Notes under the pieces: generated by a model | What the model was told of the DNA's origin: nothing | The model's input: only the letters and a program-made list of their open reading frames with translations | Databases searched by the model: none | Part shown: positions 7,746-15,469 of the stretch, piece after piece | How positions within the stretch are numbered: position 1 is the stretch's first letter | Layout of the letters: the number at the start of each line of letters is the position of its first letter | DNA from: Rhizobium sp. CCGE531 | GTDB lineage: Bacteria > Pseudomonadota > Alphaproteobacteria > Rhizobiales > Rhizobiaceae | DNA: 64,000 nucleotides | NCBI RefSeq assembly: GCF_003627795.1 | Contig: NZ_CP032684.1 | Span: 2,457,001 to 2,521,000, forward strand | Direction: 5' to 3' | Program-made: the position numbers and the translations under genes

Positions 7746-10211
7746 ATGACCATTGGACATGACGATATTCCCTTCTTTGACGAGGAGCCGGAGCACACGG
7801 CATCGCGCCGTTCAGCGCCGGCTGCCGGCAGCATCGGCGGCGGCCTTGCCGCCCGGGCCATGGCTGCGCGCGACAGCGGCCGCCGGCCGGACTATCTCGC
7901 CGGCCTCAATCCGGAACAGACCGAAGCAGTCGAAACGCTTGACGGCCCCGTTCTGGTGCTTGCGGGCGCCGGCACCGGCAAGACCCGCGTCCTGACGACG
8001 CGCATCGCTCATATCCTGTCCACCAACCGCGCTTTCCCCTCGCAGATCCTCGCCGTCACCTTCACCAATAAGGCGGCCCGCGAGATGAAGGAGCGCGTTG
8101 CCCTGCTGGTCGGCGGCGCCGTCGAAGGCATGCCCTGGCTCGGCACGTTCCACTCGATCGGCGTCAAACTGTTGCGCCGTCATTCAGAGCTGGTCGGCCT
8201 TTCCTCCAGCTTCACCATTCTCGATACCGACGATGTCATCCGCCTCATCAAGCAGTTGATCCAGGCGGAGGGTCTGGACGACAAGCGTTGGCCGGCCAAG
8301 CAATTCGCCGGCATGATCGACACCTGGAAGAACAAGGGTCTCAGCCCCGCCGATATTCCGGAAGGTGACGCGCGCGCCTTCGCCAACGGCAAGGGGCGCG
8401 AACTCTATACCGCCTATCAGAACCGCCTGAAGACGCTGAACGCCTGCGACTTCGGCGACCTTTTGCTGCATCCGATCAATATGTTCCGGCAGAATCCTGA
8501 TATATTGAAGGACTATCACCAGCGCTTCCGCTACATCCTGGTCGACGAATATCAGGACACCAATACGGCGCAGTATATGTGGCTTCGCCTGCTGGCGCAG
8601 CGGCCGAAGGGCGAGCTGCAGAATGTCTGCTGCGTCGGTGACGACGACCAGTCGATCTATGGCTGGCGCGGCGCCGAGGTGGATAATATCCTTCGCTTCG
8701 AAAAGGATTTTCCCGGCGCCAAGGTCATCAAGCTCGAGCGCAACTACCGCTCCACCGAGCATATTCTGGGTGCTGCGGCACATCTGATCGCCCATAATGA
8801 AGGCCGGCTCGGCAAGACGCTGTTCACCGATCGCTCCGACCCCGACGACATCAAGGTGCAGGTGCATGCCTCCTGGGATTCCGAGGAGGAAGCGCGCGCG
8901 ATCGGCGAAGAGATCGAGCAGCTGCAGCGCAACAAGCACAATCTCAATGACATTTCGATCCTCGTGCGCGCCTCTTTCCAGATGCGCGAATTCGAAGACC
9001 GCTTCGTCACGCTCGGCCTGAACTATCGCGTCGTCGGCGGCCCGCGCTTCTACGAGCGCCTCGAAATCCGCGATGCCATGGCCTATTTCCGCCTCGTCTG
9101 TCAGCCGGCCGACGATCTCGCCTTCGAGCGCATCATCAACACGCCGAAGCGCGGCCTGGGCGACACGACCGTGCGCGCCCTGCACGATTATGCCCGCGCG
9201 CGGGATATCCCGATGCTCGCGGCAGCGGCCGATATCATCGAAACGGACGAGATGAAGCCGAAGGCGCGCAAGGCGCTGTTCGACGTCGTGCAATCCTTCC
9301 GCCGCTGGCAGGGCCTGCTCGAAAACACGCCGCATACAGAGCTTGCCGAGCAGATCCTCGAAGAGTCCGGCTATACGGACATGTGGAAGAACGACAAATC
9401 GGCGGAAGCGCCGGGACGCCTGGAAAACCTCAAGGAACTCATCCGCTCCATGGATAGTTTCGAATCGATGCGTGGCTTCCTCGAACACGTCGCCCTTGTC
9501 ATGGATGCCGAGCTGAACGAAAATCTCGACGCCGTCTCCATCATGACGCTGCACTCCGCCAAGGGTCTGGAATTCGACACGGTGTTCCTGCCAGGCTGGG
9601 AGGAAGGCCTGTTTCCGCACCAGCGCTCGCTCGACGAAAGCGGCCGCGCCGGCCTCGAGGAAGAGCGCCGCCTCGCCTATGTCGGCATCACCCGCGCCAA
9701 GCGCCGCTGCCACATCTGGTTCGTCTCCAACCGCCGCATTCACGGCCTCTGGCAATCAACCATCCCTTCCCGTTTCCTTGACGAGCTACCGGAAACGCAT
9801 GTCCAAGTCGCCGAAGTCGAGCAATCCTATGGCGGATATGGTCGCGGCGGCTACGGCCAGTCGCGCTTCGACAAGGCCGAGCCCTTTGCGAATTCCTATT
9901 CCACCCCCGGCTGGAAACGCGCGCAGGCAAACCGAAACGACGCAACGCGCGACAACTGGGGCAGCCGCTCCGGCCACGCCGTCGAGCGCATCGGCTACGG
10001 CGAAAGCGGCCCGAAAGTGCGCACCATCGACGGCGAGCTGGTGGCCAAATCCACCTCCTCCGAACCCTCCAAATTCATGGTCGGCGACCGCGTCTTCCAC
10101 ATCAAGTTCGGCAACGGCAATGTCTCGGAGATCGAGGGCAACAAGCTGACCATCGAATTCGACCGCGCCGGGCAGAAGCGGGTGCTGGATGGATTTGTGG
10201 AGAGGGTGTGA
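7746..10211 (+). CDS. uvrD: ATP-dependent DNA helicase UvrD/PcrA (SF1A)
   Basis: 821 residues from ATG 7746 (MTIGHDDIPFF); a TTG at 7737 would add three. All SF1A motifs are seen: Q-motif LNPEQTEAVETLDGP, Walker A AGAGTGKTRVLTTRI, motif II LVDEYQDTNTAQY, motif III GDDDQSIYGWRGAE, motif IV NYRSTEHIL, motif V TLHSAKGLEFDTVFLPGWEEGLFP and motif VI EERRLAYVGITRAKRR. The C-terminal 150 residues end in a tudor-like FMVGDRVFHIKFGNGNVSEIEG segment, as in PcrA/UvrD, which contacts RNA polymerase. It unwinds DNA in nucleotide-excision and mismatch repair. The last bases abut an AT-rich foreign cassette. Confidence 0.95.
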   Translation: MTIGHDDIPFFDEEPEHTASRRSAPAAGSIGGGLAARAMAARDSGRRPDYLAGLNPEQTEAVETLDGPVLVLAGAGTGKTRVLTTRIAHILSTNRAFPSQILAVTFTNKAAREMKERVALLVGGAVEGMPWLGTFHSIGVKLLRRHSELVGLSSSFTILDTDDVIRLIKQLIQAEGLDDKRWPAKQFAGMIDTWKNKGLSPADIPEGDARAFANGKGRELYTAYQNRLKTLNACDFGDLLLHPINMFRQNPDILKDYHQRFRYILVDEYQDTNTAQYMWLRLLAQRPKGELQNVCCVGDDDQSIYGWRGAEVDNILRFEKDFPGAKVIKLERNYRSTEHILGAAAHLIAHNEGRLGKTLFTDRSDPDDIKVQVHASWDSEEEARAIGEEIEQLQRNKHNLNDISILVRASFQMREFEDRFVTLGLNYRVVGGPRFYERLEIRDAMAYFRLVCQPADDLAFERIINTPKRGLGDTTVRALHDYARARDIPMLAAAADIIETDEMKPKARKALFDVVQSFRRWQGLLENTPHTELAEQILEESGYTDMWKNDKSAEAPGRLENLKELIRSMDSFESMRGFLEHVALVMDAELNENLDAVSIMTLHSAKGLEFDTVFLPGWEEGLFPHQRSLDESGRAGLEEERRLAYVGITRAKRRCHIWFVSNRRIHGLWQSTIPSRFLDELPETHVQVAEVEQSYGGYGRGGYGQSRFDKAEPFANSYSTPGWKRAQANRNDATRDNWGSRSGHAVERIGYGESGPKVRTIDGELVAKSTSSEPSKFMVGDRVFHIKFGNGNVSEIEGNKLTIEFDRAGQKRVLDGFVERV

Positions 10212-10217
10212 GGCTTA

Positions 10218-10904
10218 ATGCTAACAGAGTTTCAGTATTTAATAAACATCAGTGCCCGCGCACAGCGTGCAAACGATGATTCAACGATGATATTCATAGA
10301 TTGCCTTTGCGGAGAAGATGAATGCAAAATATATGGATTTCACTTCCGAATATTTTTAAGTAGATTTTATCTAATTATACACATAACTGGTGGAGTTTCT
10401 GAACCATCAAGTTGGTATAGTGCGACGCCATTACCTCATGAGACCAGCATAGAGGTAGAGATATCCAAAGATTTAGGCGATGAGCACAAAGAGAAAGGCA
10501 ATTTTAAAATCACAGGTGAGTATCCCTGGAAGGCATCACTAGAATCCAATAGCGAGCGCGAGAATACTAACTCTTCGAAGCTTTCCGATAAGATAAAATA
10601 CCAGGACAAAGCTCAACGTATTTCCGTTTCTGGAAGTCAAAATAACATAAGGTGGGAGATCAAAAAGCTTCCGCACGAGAGCCATATAAATGGCCCGGTC
10701 TTTGTTGATCAAAAAATGGCCGATGTCCGCCCGCTAGGCGGATCATTAGCTAATGTACTCCTAAAATTTCCCACGGATGGAGTTTTCATGACTCCTAAAA
10801 AAACAAAGAACATCCGTGAGAAACGAGTACTTTCCATCTTTTCTTTGGTAATGAGGAAAAGATTGTGCGAGCGTGATCATGAGGGTGTAACTTTAAGCCT
10901 ATGA
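10218..10904 (+). CDS. Unknown protein, first gene of AT-rich two-gene cassette
   Basis: 228 residues, not recognised. The start at 10218 has GAGG four bases upstream, made partly from the helicase stop region. Three cysteines lie close together (Cys29, 31, 36 in CLCGEDEC), followed by a short hydrophobic stretch (FRIFLSRFYLIIHITGG) that looks like beta strands rather than a membrane helix. The rest is polar and Ser/Asn/Lys-rich, and the last 30 residues are basic. No signal peptide is apparent. The DNA is far richer in A+T than the neighbours and uses AT-ending codons, a sign of recent transfer. Its stop overlaps the next gene start by 4 bases (ATGA), so the two products are probably made together. 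Confidence 0.65.
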   Translation: MLTEFQYLINISARAQRANDDSTMIFIDCLCGEDECKIYGFHFRIFLSRFYLIIHITGGVSEPSSWYSATPLPHETSIEVEISKDLGDEHKEKGNFKITGEYPWKASLESNSERENTNSSKLSDKIKYQDKAQRISVSGSQNNIRWEIKKLPHESHINGPVFVDQKMADVRPLGGSLANVLLKFPTDGVFMTPKKTKNIREKRVLSIFSLVMRKRLCERDHEGVTLSL

Positions 10905-11500
10905 CCGAAGATTTATTACATAAATTAAAAAAATCACGATCTCAGAAGTTTTTAGCTCTTGTCGAACTCGTCGAGTTAAATCCGAAAATAGATTTTCGCT
11001 ATGCGGATCTAACAAATTCCGACTTTCGGAATCAGAACTTATTAGAGTTCGATTTCTCATATTCAGATATGACAGGATCAGAATTTGGAGGCGCCACTTT
11101 CAATGCCGAAAGCCTAAGGAAAGGTATATTTTTTAACAATGAATATTACAATAAACTCGATGAAAATGAAATATACCTTTATAACTGCGCTAGATTAAAT
11201 GCAAGATACTACGATAGAATCGCGTATATTGCCGGTTACTCTATGTATGACCCAAGAGAAGAAAAAATTAAAACTTTACACGATATAATAGAAAACGAAA
11301 AAAGCCTTTACGTTATATCATTCTCGCAGAATATTATTGACATAATATCAGATGAACTCGATGCTTCAGGGAAGAAGGCGGAAATCGCTCGTATGGTTAT
11401 GCGTCAAAGCTATCCTTTAGACCGAGCAAAGCTAAGAGAAAAGCTACGGGAACTCAGTAAATCATTGGAATTCATGCGCAGCTATATGAATTTCAATTAA
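10901..11500 (+). CDS. Pentapeptide-repeat protein, second gene of AT-rich cassette
   Basis: 199 residues. Residues 31-60 carry degenerate pentapeptide repeats of the A(D/N)LXX kind (DFRYADLTNSDFRNQNLLEF, then SYSDMTGSEFGGATF), which form a right-handed quadrilateral helix. There are only about six turns, fewer than in gyrase-protecting Qnr/MfpA. The remainder (residues 80-199) looks alpha-helical and charged (DPREEKIKTLHDIIENEKS, REKLRELSKSLEFMRSYM) with no family I recognise. It is coupled to the upstream gene by an ATGA overlap and shares its AT-rich codon use. The repeat part may be a docking module and the helical part the functional part, but that is inference. Confidence 0.75.
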   Translation: MTEDLLHKLKKSRSQKFLALVELVELNPKIDFRYADLTNSDFRNQNLLEFDFSYSDMTGSEFGGATFNAESLRKGIFFNNEYYNKLDENEIYLYNCARLNARYYDRIAYIAGYSMYDPREEKIKTLHDIIENEKSLYVISFSQNIIDIISDELDASGKKAEIARMVMRQSYPLDRAKLREKLRELSKSLEFMRSYMNFN

Positions 11501-11526
11501 CGTGGAAATCTTTGGTTCTCACACCG

Positions 11527-11856
11527 CTAAATTAACGCCGCATCCCGATCCTTCAGCCACAGCCCGAATTCCTTGACCACGGCCACCACCTTCTCCAGGC
11601 GGCTTCCATCCTCCGTCAGTGAATATTCGACCTTCACGGGAACCGTCGGATAGACCGTCCGCCGGATAAGACCGGCCTCCTCGAGCGCGCGTAGGTCCAG
11701 CGTCAGCATCCTCTGCGAAATGCCAGGCATAAGCCGCCGCAGCTCGTTGAAGCGCTTGGGTTCATCGACCAGATAGGAGACGATCAGCAGACGCCAGCGG
11801 CCTCCCAGCAAATGCATCGCCTCCTCGACGGAGCAGCCGGTCACGGTCTTTTTCAT
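11527..11856 (-). CDS. HxlR-family transcriptional regulator
   Basis: 109 residues, the usual length for HxlR/MarR-like winged-helix proteins. CSVEEAMHLLGGRWRLLIVS near the N-terminus, RFNELRRLMPGISQRMLTLD as recognition helix region, and the wing PVKVEYSLTEDG are diagnostic. The start has GAGGT seven bases upstream. It is divergent from the glutathione S-transferase gene, which it most likely controls in response to reactive electrophiles or quinones, as described for YodB/HypR-type members. A cysteine at position 8 matches the redox-sensing cysteine of that group. CCTCA-TGCC-TGAGG at about 11866 is a possible operator half. Confidence 0.9.
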   Translation of the reverse strand: MKKTVTGCSVEEAMHLLGGRWRLLIVSYLVDEPKRFNELRRLMPGISQRMLTLDLRALEEAGLIRRTVYPTVPVKVEYSLTEDGSRLEKVVAVVKEFGLWLKDRDAALI

Positions 11857-12004
11857 CGCGCATACCTCATGCCTGAGGCGGGATAATTTTTGTACCTAGA
11901 TGTCAAACTTTTCCGTTCTTACGATTCCATACCAAGTGGATTACATGGTTCGGCAGCCAGCTTTCCAAGGGAAGCCGGCACAGAAAACACCATGGAGACC
12001 TTCG

Positions 12005-12640
12005 GTGAAACTATACTACATGCCCGCAAGCTGCTCGCTCTCGCCCCATATCGTCATCAACGAACTCGGCCTGGAGGTCGAGCTGATCAAGGTCGATCAC
12101 ACCAGCCACAAGACGGAGGCAGGGCTGGATTTCCATGGCGTCAATCCGCACGGCTATGTCCCCGTTCTCGAACTCGCCGACGGCGATCGTCTGAGGGAAG
12201 GGCCGGCCATCGTCCAATATCTGGCGGACCTGAAGCCCGAGGCCGGACTAGCGCCTGCGCCCGGCACGATGGCGCGCTACAAGCTGCAGGAAATGCTCGG
12301 TTTTCTGTCAACGGAAATCCACAAGGGCTTCATTCCGCTTCTCTATGCGCGGCTGGCGGGAGGTTATGTCGAGACGGCAAGGCCGAAGCTCGAAAAGCGA
12401 TATCAATGGATCGACGCGCACCTCGCCGACCGCCCCTTCCTGATGGGCGACAGCTTCACGGTTGCCGATGCCTACCTGTTCGCGCTGACGGGATGGGGTC
12501 AGGCGGCCTGGCTCAAATCCTACTACAAGGCAGGGATCCACTTCGATGAACTCGACAATCTCAAGGCCTGGTATCTGCGCATGAGGCTACGCGATGCGGT
12601 GCGTAAATCCATCGCGGAAGAAGGATTGGCATTCGACTGA
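12005..12640 (+). CDS. Glutathione S-transferase
   Basis: 211 residues from a GTG at 12005 preceded by GGAG at seven bases. A longer frame from 11900 has no ribosome-binding site and would run through the divergent promoter. The N-terminal thioredoxin-fold domain starts VKLYYMPASCSLSPHIVINE, with the Cys10/Ser12 arrangement of beta-class bacterial GSTs, and includes NPHGYVPVLEL (cis-Pro loop) and EGPAIVQYLAD (glutathione gamma-glutamyl binding). The C-terminal helical domain has the DSFTVADAYLFALTGW N-capping box. It conjugates glutathione to electrophiles in the cytosol. The divergent HxlR gene suggests inducible detoxification. Confidence 0.9.
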   Translation: MKLYYMPASCSLSPHIVINELGLEVELIKVDHTSHKTEAGLDFHGVNPHGYVPVLELADGDRLREGPAIVQYLADLKPEAGLAPAPGTMARYKLQEMLGFLSTEIHKGFIPLLYARLAGGYVETARPKLEKRYQWIDAHLADRPFLMGDSFTVADAYLFALTGWGQAAWLKSYYKAGIHFDELDNLKAWYLRMRLRDAVRKSIAEEGLAFD

Positions 12641-12667
12641 CCACAACGGCGGCAACAAAAAGTCATG

Positions 12668-12688
12668 ACCTCCACCAAAGGTGGAGGT
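12668..12688. repeat. IS200-type end hairpin (right end)
   Basis: A 9-bp perfect stem with AAA loop, 45 bases beyond the tnpA stop. A second short hairpin (AACCAC-TAGAA-GTGGTT, 12706-12722) lies between it and the gene and may stop transcription. Confidence 0.8.
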
Positions 12689-12732
12689 TTGAAACGCTGC
12701 GCTTGAACCACTAGAAGTGGTTTTGTTAGCGC

Positions 12733-13167
12733 TTAGTAGCTACGATTGAAGAGGTCGGCAAAGTCGGAAGCTTTGTCGGCCTTTTCCTGATTACGGATAT
12801 ATTGTCTGACGACCTGCTCGTTGTAGCCCGTCGTCGATACGAAATACCCGCGCGCCCAAAAGTGATAACCCTTGTAGCGCCGCTTGCGCGCATATTTGTT
12901 GGCAACATAAAGCGCCGTCTTGCCCTTCAGAAAGCCAACAATATGCGCAACCGAATATTTCGGCGGGATCGATATCAGCATATGCACATGGTCGGGCATC
13001 AAATGACCCTCTTCGATCTGGCAGCCTTTCTGCTGTGCCAGCCGACGTAAGAGTTCTCCCAACTCACGCCGCACGTCCCCGTAAAGTCTTTTCGTTCGGT
13101 ATTTGCTGCCAAAAACAACGTGATACTTGCAGTCCCACGTCGCATGCGAGAGCGTTTGCTCATCCAT
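12733..13167 (-). CDS. tnpA: IS200/IS605-family transposase TnpA (Y1 HUH enzyme)
   Basis: 144 residues from MDEQTLSHATWDCKYHVVF at 13167, with GGAGG upstream. The HUH metal site is present (EGHLMPDHVHMLISIPP) and the catalytic tyrosine is expected in RQYIRNQ near the C-terminus. VFGSKYRTKRLYGDV and HIVGFLKGKTALYVANKYA are also family-typical. No frameshift or stop is seen, so the enzyme appears intact. It cuts and joins single-stranded DNA at the lagging strand during replication. Length matches the family norm of about 140-150. Confidence 0.93.
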   Translation of the reverse strand: MDEQTLSHATWDCKYHVVFGSKYRTKRLYGDVRRELGELLRRLAQQKGCQIEEGHLMPDHVHMLISIPPKYSVAHIVGFLKGKTALYVANKYARKRRYKGYHFWARGYFVSTTGYNEQVVRQYIRNQEKADKASDFADLFNRSY

Positions 13168-13248
13168 AAAACCTCCTTGTTCGAAGTCTGGGCCACGCCA
13201 GCGGTTCAAGCAGGAGGTCTCTCAACTACCGTGTAGAACGCGTCCAGT

Positions 13249-13267
13249 CCTCCACCGTAGGTGGAGG
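13249..13267. repeat. IS200-type end hairpin (left end)
   Basis: An 8-bp perfect stem CCTCCACC / GGTGGAGG with GTA loop, upstream of tnpA. It has the same stem as the other end. It could also fold in the tnpA leader and limit translation, as in known IS200 elements. Confidence 0.78.
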
Positions 13268-13336
13268 TTTACTTTGATTACAAGAAAGCCATCGCGAGAT
13301 ACCGCCGGTCTCGCGATGGCGCCATTCGGTACCGCG

Positions 13337-13465
13337 CTATTTTTGGCGATGGAGGATCATGCCCCCGTGGTGAAGCACGTCGTCGATGAAATCTCCGTCT
13401 GCGGTAAAGCCGGTGTCGTCCCAGTAATCGATGTGATTGCCGCGAACTTCATAGCGCCCCTGATG
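13337..13465 (-). pseudogene. 3' fragment of an Atu4866-like gene
   Basis: The minus strand reads GRYEVRGNHIDYWDDTGFTA, then DGDFIDDVLHHGGMILHRQK and stop. This is the C-terminal part of the small lipocalin-like Agrobacterium Atu4866 family as I know it. It covers only about 42 residues. Upstream of 13465 the frame continues as meaningless antisense of a LysR fragment, so the N-terminal half of the gene is gone. It is a remnant created by a deletion or rearrangement next to the IS200-type element. Confidence 0.7.
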
Positions 13466-13708
13466 ATGATCAAGCTTGCCGTGGCCGGTGCCGGCATCTC
13501 CTTCGGAATGGAGGAAAGCTTCCGCCCCTTCATCGGCCGTGGAGAGCTGCTGCCGATCCTGGAGGATTATTGCCCCTATTTTGCAGGCTTTTATCTCTAT
13601 TATCCCAGCCGCCGAAACACCGCTCCGAAGCTTCGCGCATTGATCGAGCATGTCGGGCGCTTTCCCGCCGGCGATGATTTCAATTGCGCCCGCCATTTGC
13701 CCGGATGA
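13464..13708 (+). pseudogene. 3' fragment of a LysR-family regulator gene
   Basis: The plus strand reads KLAVAGAGISFGMEESFRPF, then GRGELLPILEDYCPYFAGFY and LYYPSRRNTAPKLRALIEHV, the end of a LysR effector-binding domain. The helix-turn-helix and most of the effector domain are absent. It joins at about 13465 to the fragment of a different gene on the other strand. The remaining 3' end overlaps the end of the SDR gene. A LysR gene next to SDR/GST genes is a common arrangement, so the intact ancestor probably regulated one of them. Confidence 0.75.
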
Positions 13709-14417
13709 TCTGGCCGTTGATCCAACCGCTCTCGGCGCTGGCGAGAAACGACACGATCTGGGCGATCTCTTCCGGCAGCCCGAGACGGCCAAGCGGAATA
13801 TCGCTGATCAGCCGCCGGATCAGCTCATCGGAGCGTCCCTTGAACAAGAGCTCCGTGGCGATCGGTCCCGGCGCGACCGCGTTGACGGTCACGCCGCGCG
13901 TGCCGAGTTCCTTGGCGAGCGTATGCGTCATGGCTTCCACCGCGGCCTTCGTCGCCGCGTAGACGCCGTTGCCGGAGGAGTAATGGCCGATGATGCTCGT
14001 TGACAGGTTGATGATGCGGCCGCCATCCCGCACCCGCTTTGCACCCTCACGCATTCCATTAAAGGTACCCGTGAGATTGACGGCGATCTGCTGCTGAAAG
14101 TCCTCATCGCTCACCTGAGCCAAGGGCGAGAATTTGCTGATCCCGGCATTGTTGACGAGCACATCGACCTTTCCGAACTCGGCTTCGGCACGATCGAACA
14201 ATGCCGTAACCGCCGAAGCATCGGTGACATCCGCCCGGACAGCAATCGCGCGACCGACCGCCGCCTCGATGCCGGCAACGACATCCTCAGCCTCTCCGGA
14301 ACTTGATGCATAGTTGACGACGGTCTGAAAACCATCGGCGGCAAGCTGCCTCGCAATAGCGGCACCGATGCCCTTCGATGCGCCGGTGACGATTGCGGTT
14401 TTGATTTCGCTGGACAT
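13680..14417 (-). CDS. Short-chain dehydrogenase/reductase (SDR, FabG-like)
   Basis: 245 residues. The NAD(P)-binding motif TGASKGIGAAIA is at residue 11, NNAG is near residue 88, the catalytic Ser lies in NLSTSIIGH, and the YAATKAAVE motif supplies Tyr and Lys. The C-terminal IRANGGRN is typical of classical SDRs of the 3-ketoacyl reductase type. A basic or polar residue after the second beta strand (NYASS) suggests NADPH preference. The start has GGAGA upstream. It is divergent from a TetR gene, its likely repressor. The substrate is unknown. Confidence 0.92.
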   Translation of the reverse strand: MSSEIKTAIVTGASKGIGAAIARQLAADGFQTVVNYASSSGEAEDVVAGIEAAVGRAIAVRADVTDASAVTALFDRAEAEFGKVDVLVNNAGISKFSPLAQVSDEDFQQQIAVNLTGTFNGMREGAKRVRDGGRIINLSTSIIGHYSSGNGVYAATKAAVEAMTHTLAKELGTRGVTVNAVAPGPIATELLFKGRSDELIRRLISDIPLGRLGLPEEIAQIVSFLASAESGWINGQIIRANGGRN

Positions 14418-14550
14418 GCATTTGTCTCCATTTGTCTCTCCGGCCCGAACCGCGAGCGTCGCGCACGCATGCGCTTTCGAACACGCCGAAGAAATTCAAT
14501 CCCCGGATGTCGCTGAAACGCTTGTTTCGCTGGGCTTGACCTGTAATATG

Positions 14551-14564
14551 AGCGATAATTCGCT
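14551..14564. promoter_or_regulatory. Candidate TetR operator between SDR and TetR genes
   Basis: AGCGA-TAAT-TCGCT is a perfect palindrome 24 bases before the TetR start, in the shared promoter region (14418-14588). Its position and symmetry fit an autoregulatory operator. There is no experimental basis. Confidence 0.45.
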
Positions 14565-14588
14565 TTTTACTACTCGCATTCCAGGAAC

Positions 14589-15200
14589 ATGCCCGAAAGC
14601 CCTCTGAAGAGCCGCCCCGCGCCAAGAAAAGCGCCGAAACAAGCCCGTTCGCTCGCGACCGTCGAGGCGATCGTGGAGGCTGCGGCTCGCATTTTGGAGG
14701 AACGCGGCCATGAAGCCTTCTCCACCAATGCCGTGGCCGAAAAGGCCGGTGTCAGCGTCGGCTCGCTCTATCAATACTTTCCACGCAAGGACGCGCTGAT
14801 CGGAGCGTTGATCATCAGGGAAACGAGCCGCCTCGTCGAGGAGGCGGAAAGCGCGGCGTCCCAGCCCACAGGCAAGGAGGCTTTGTCAGCACTCATCCTC
14901 CCCTGCGTCGAGCAGCAGCTTCGCCGCCCGGCTCTTGCCCGCCTGCTCGACTTCGAAGAAGCACGCCTGCCGCTCGATACCGCCACCGAACAGGTAAAGA
15001 AGCGTTTCTTCGAGCTCACGCGCGCAACGCTCCAGCGACCGGACCTGCCGCCGCAGGCCGATATCGATGTTGCAAGCCGGGATGTGGTGGCGATCATCAA
15101 GGGAATGGTCGACGCCGCCGGAGAACACGGCGATCAGGATAAACGACAACTGGCGCTTCGCGTGCAGCGTGCCGTGCTCGGCTATCTGAACAGTGGCTGA
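14589..15200 (+). CDS. TetR/AcrR-family transcriptional regulator
   Basis: 203 residues. The N-terminal helix-turn-helix is at about residues 20-65 (VEAIVEAAARILEERGHEAF, then AEKAGVSVGSLYQYFPRKDALI). The C-terminal ligand domain is helical and variable. The start follows AGGAAC. It is divergent from the SDR gene with a 171-base region between them, the classical arrangement for a repressor of the neighbouring enzyme gene. The ligand is unknown. Confidence 0.92.
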   Translation: MPESPLKSRPAPRKAPKQARSLATVEAIVEAAARILEERGHEAFSTNAVAEKAGVSVGSLYQYFPRKDALIGALIIRETSRLVEEAESAASQPTGKEALSALILPCVEQQLRRPALARLLDFEEARLPLDTATEQVKKRFFELTRATLQRPDLPPQADIDVASRDVVAIIKGMVDAAGEHGDQDKRQLALRVQRAVLGYLNSG

Positions 15201-15321
15201 TGCCCCGGCGGGCACTCAACCAGGAAAGCCGGATTGCTTTACCCGACGTCTTCGCCATTGCAGCAAACCGCATTGCTGCATTGCAAAATCCGCATTCCTA
15301 GCAAGCTACCAATAATGATCC

Positions 15322-15338
15322 AATCGATTATATCGATT
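15322..15338. promoter_or_regulatory. 17-bp palindrome upstream of sugar permease, probable repressor operator
   Basis: AATCGAT-TAT-ATCGATT is a perfect inverted repeat 132 bases before the permease start. Size and symmetry resemble LacI/GntR-type sugar operators. The regulator is not in this window. Confidence 0.5.
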
Positions 15339-15469
15339 TAAGCGGCTTCGGGATTCCGCGCTTCTTGCGGGCGTCCCGGCAAGCCGCTGCCAGTCCTTCC
15401 GGCCCGTTCGGGCTTTTCGCCCGGGTCGAATCTCGAAGCCTGGCAACAACAAGAACCGAGGATAAAAAA

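Larger units (their letters stand above)
12660..13271 (-). mobile_element. IS200-type insertion sequence (IS200/IS605 family)
   Basis: A single small tnpA gene is flanked by two hairpins with the same stem: ACCTCCACC-AAA-GGTGGAGGT at 12668-12688 and CCTCCACC-GTA-GGTGGAGG at 13249-13267. IS200/IS605 elements have no inverted terminal repeats or target duplication. They are recognised by subterminal hairpins that single-strand transposase binds. The size of about 0.6 kb fits the IS200 group with no tnpB. The exact cleavage sites are not visible, so ends are approximate. Since tnpA is on the minus strand, its left end is at the high coordinates. Confidence 0.82.

Noticed and set aside
12660..13271. 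Paired short repeats CCTCCACC..GGTGGAGG as a CRISPR-like array
   Set aside because: Only two copies about 580 bases apart, each forming its own hairpin and flanking a transposase, which is the IS200 end pattern.
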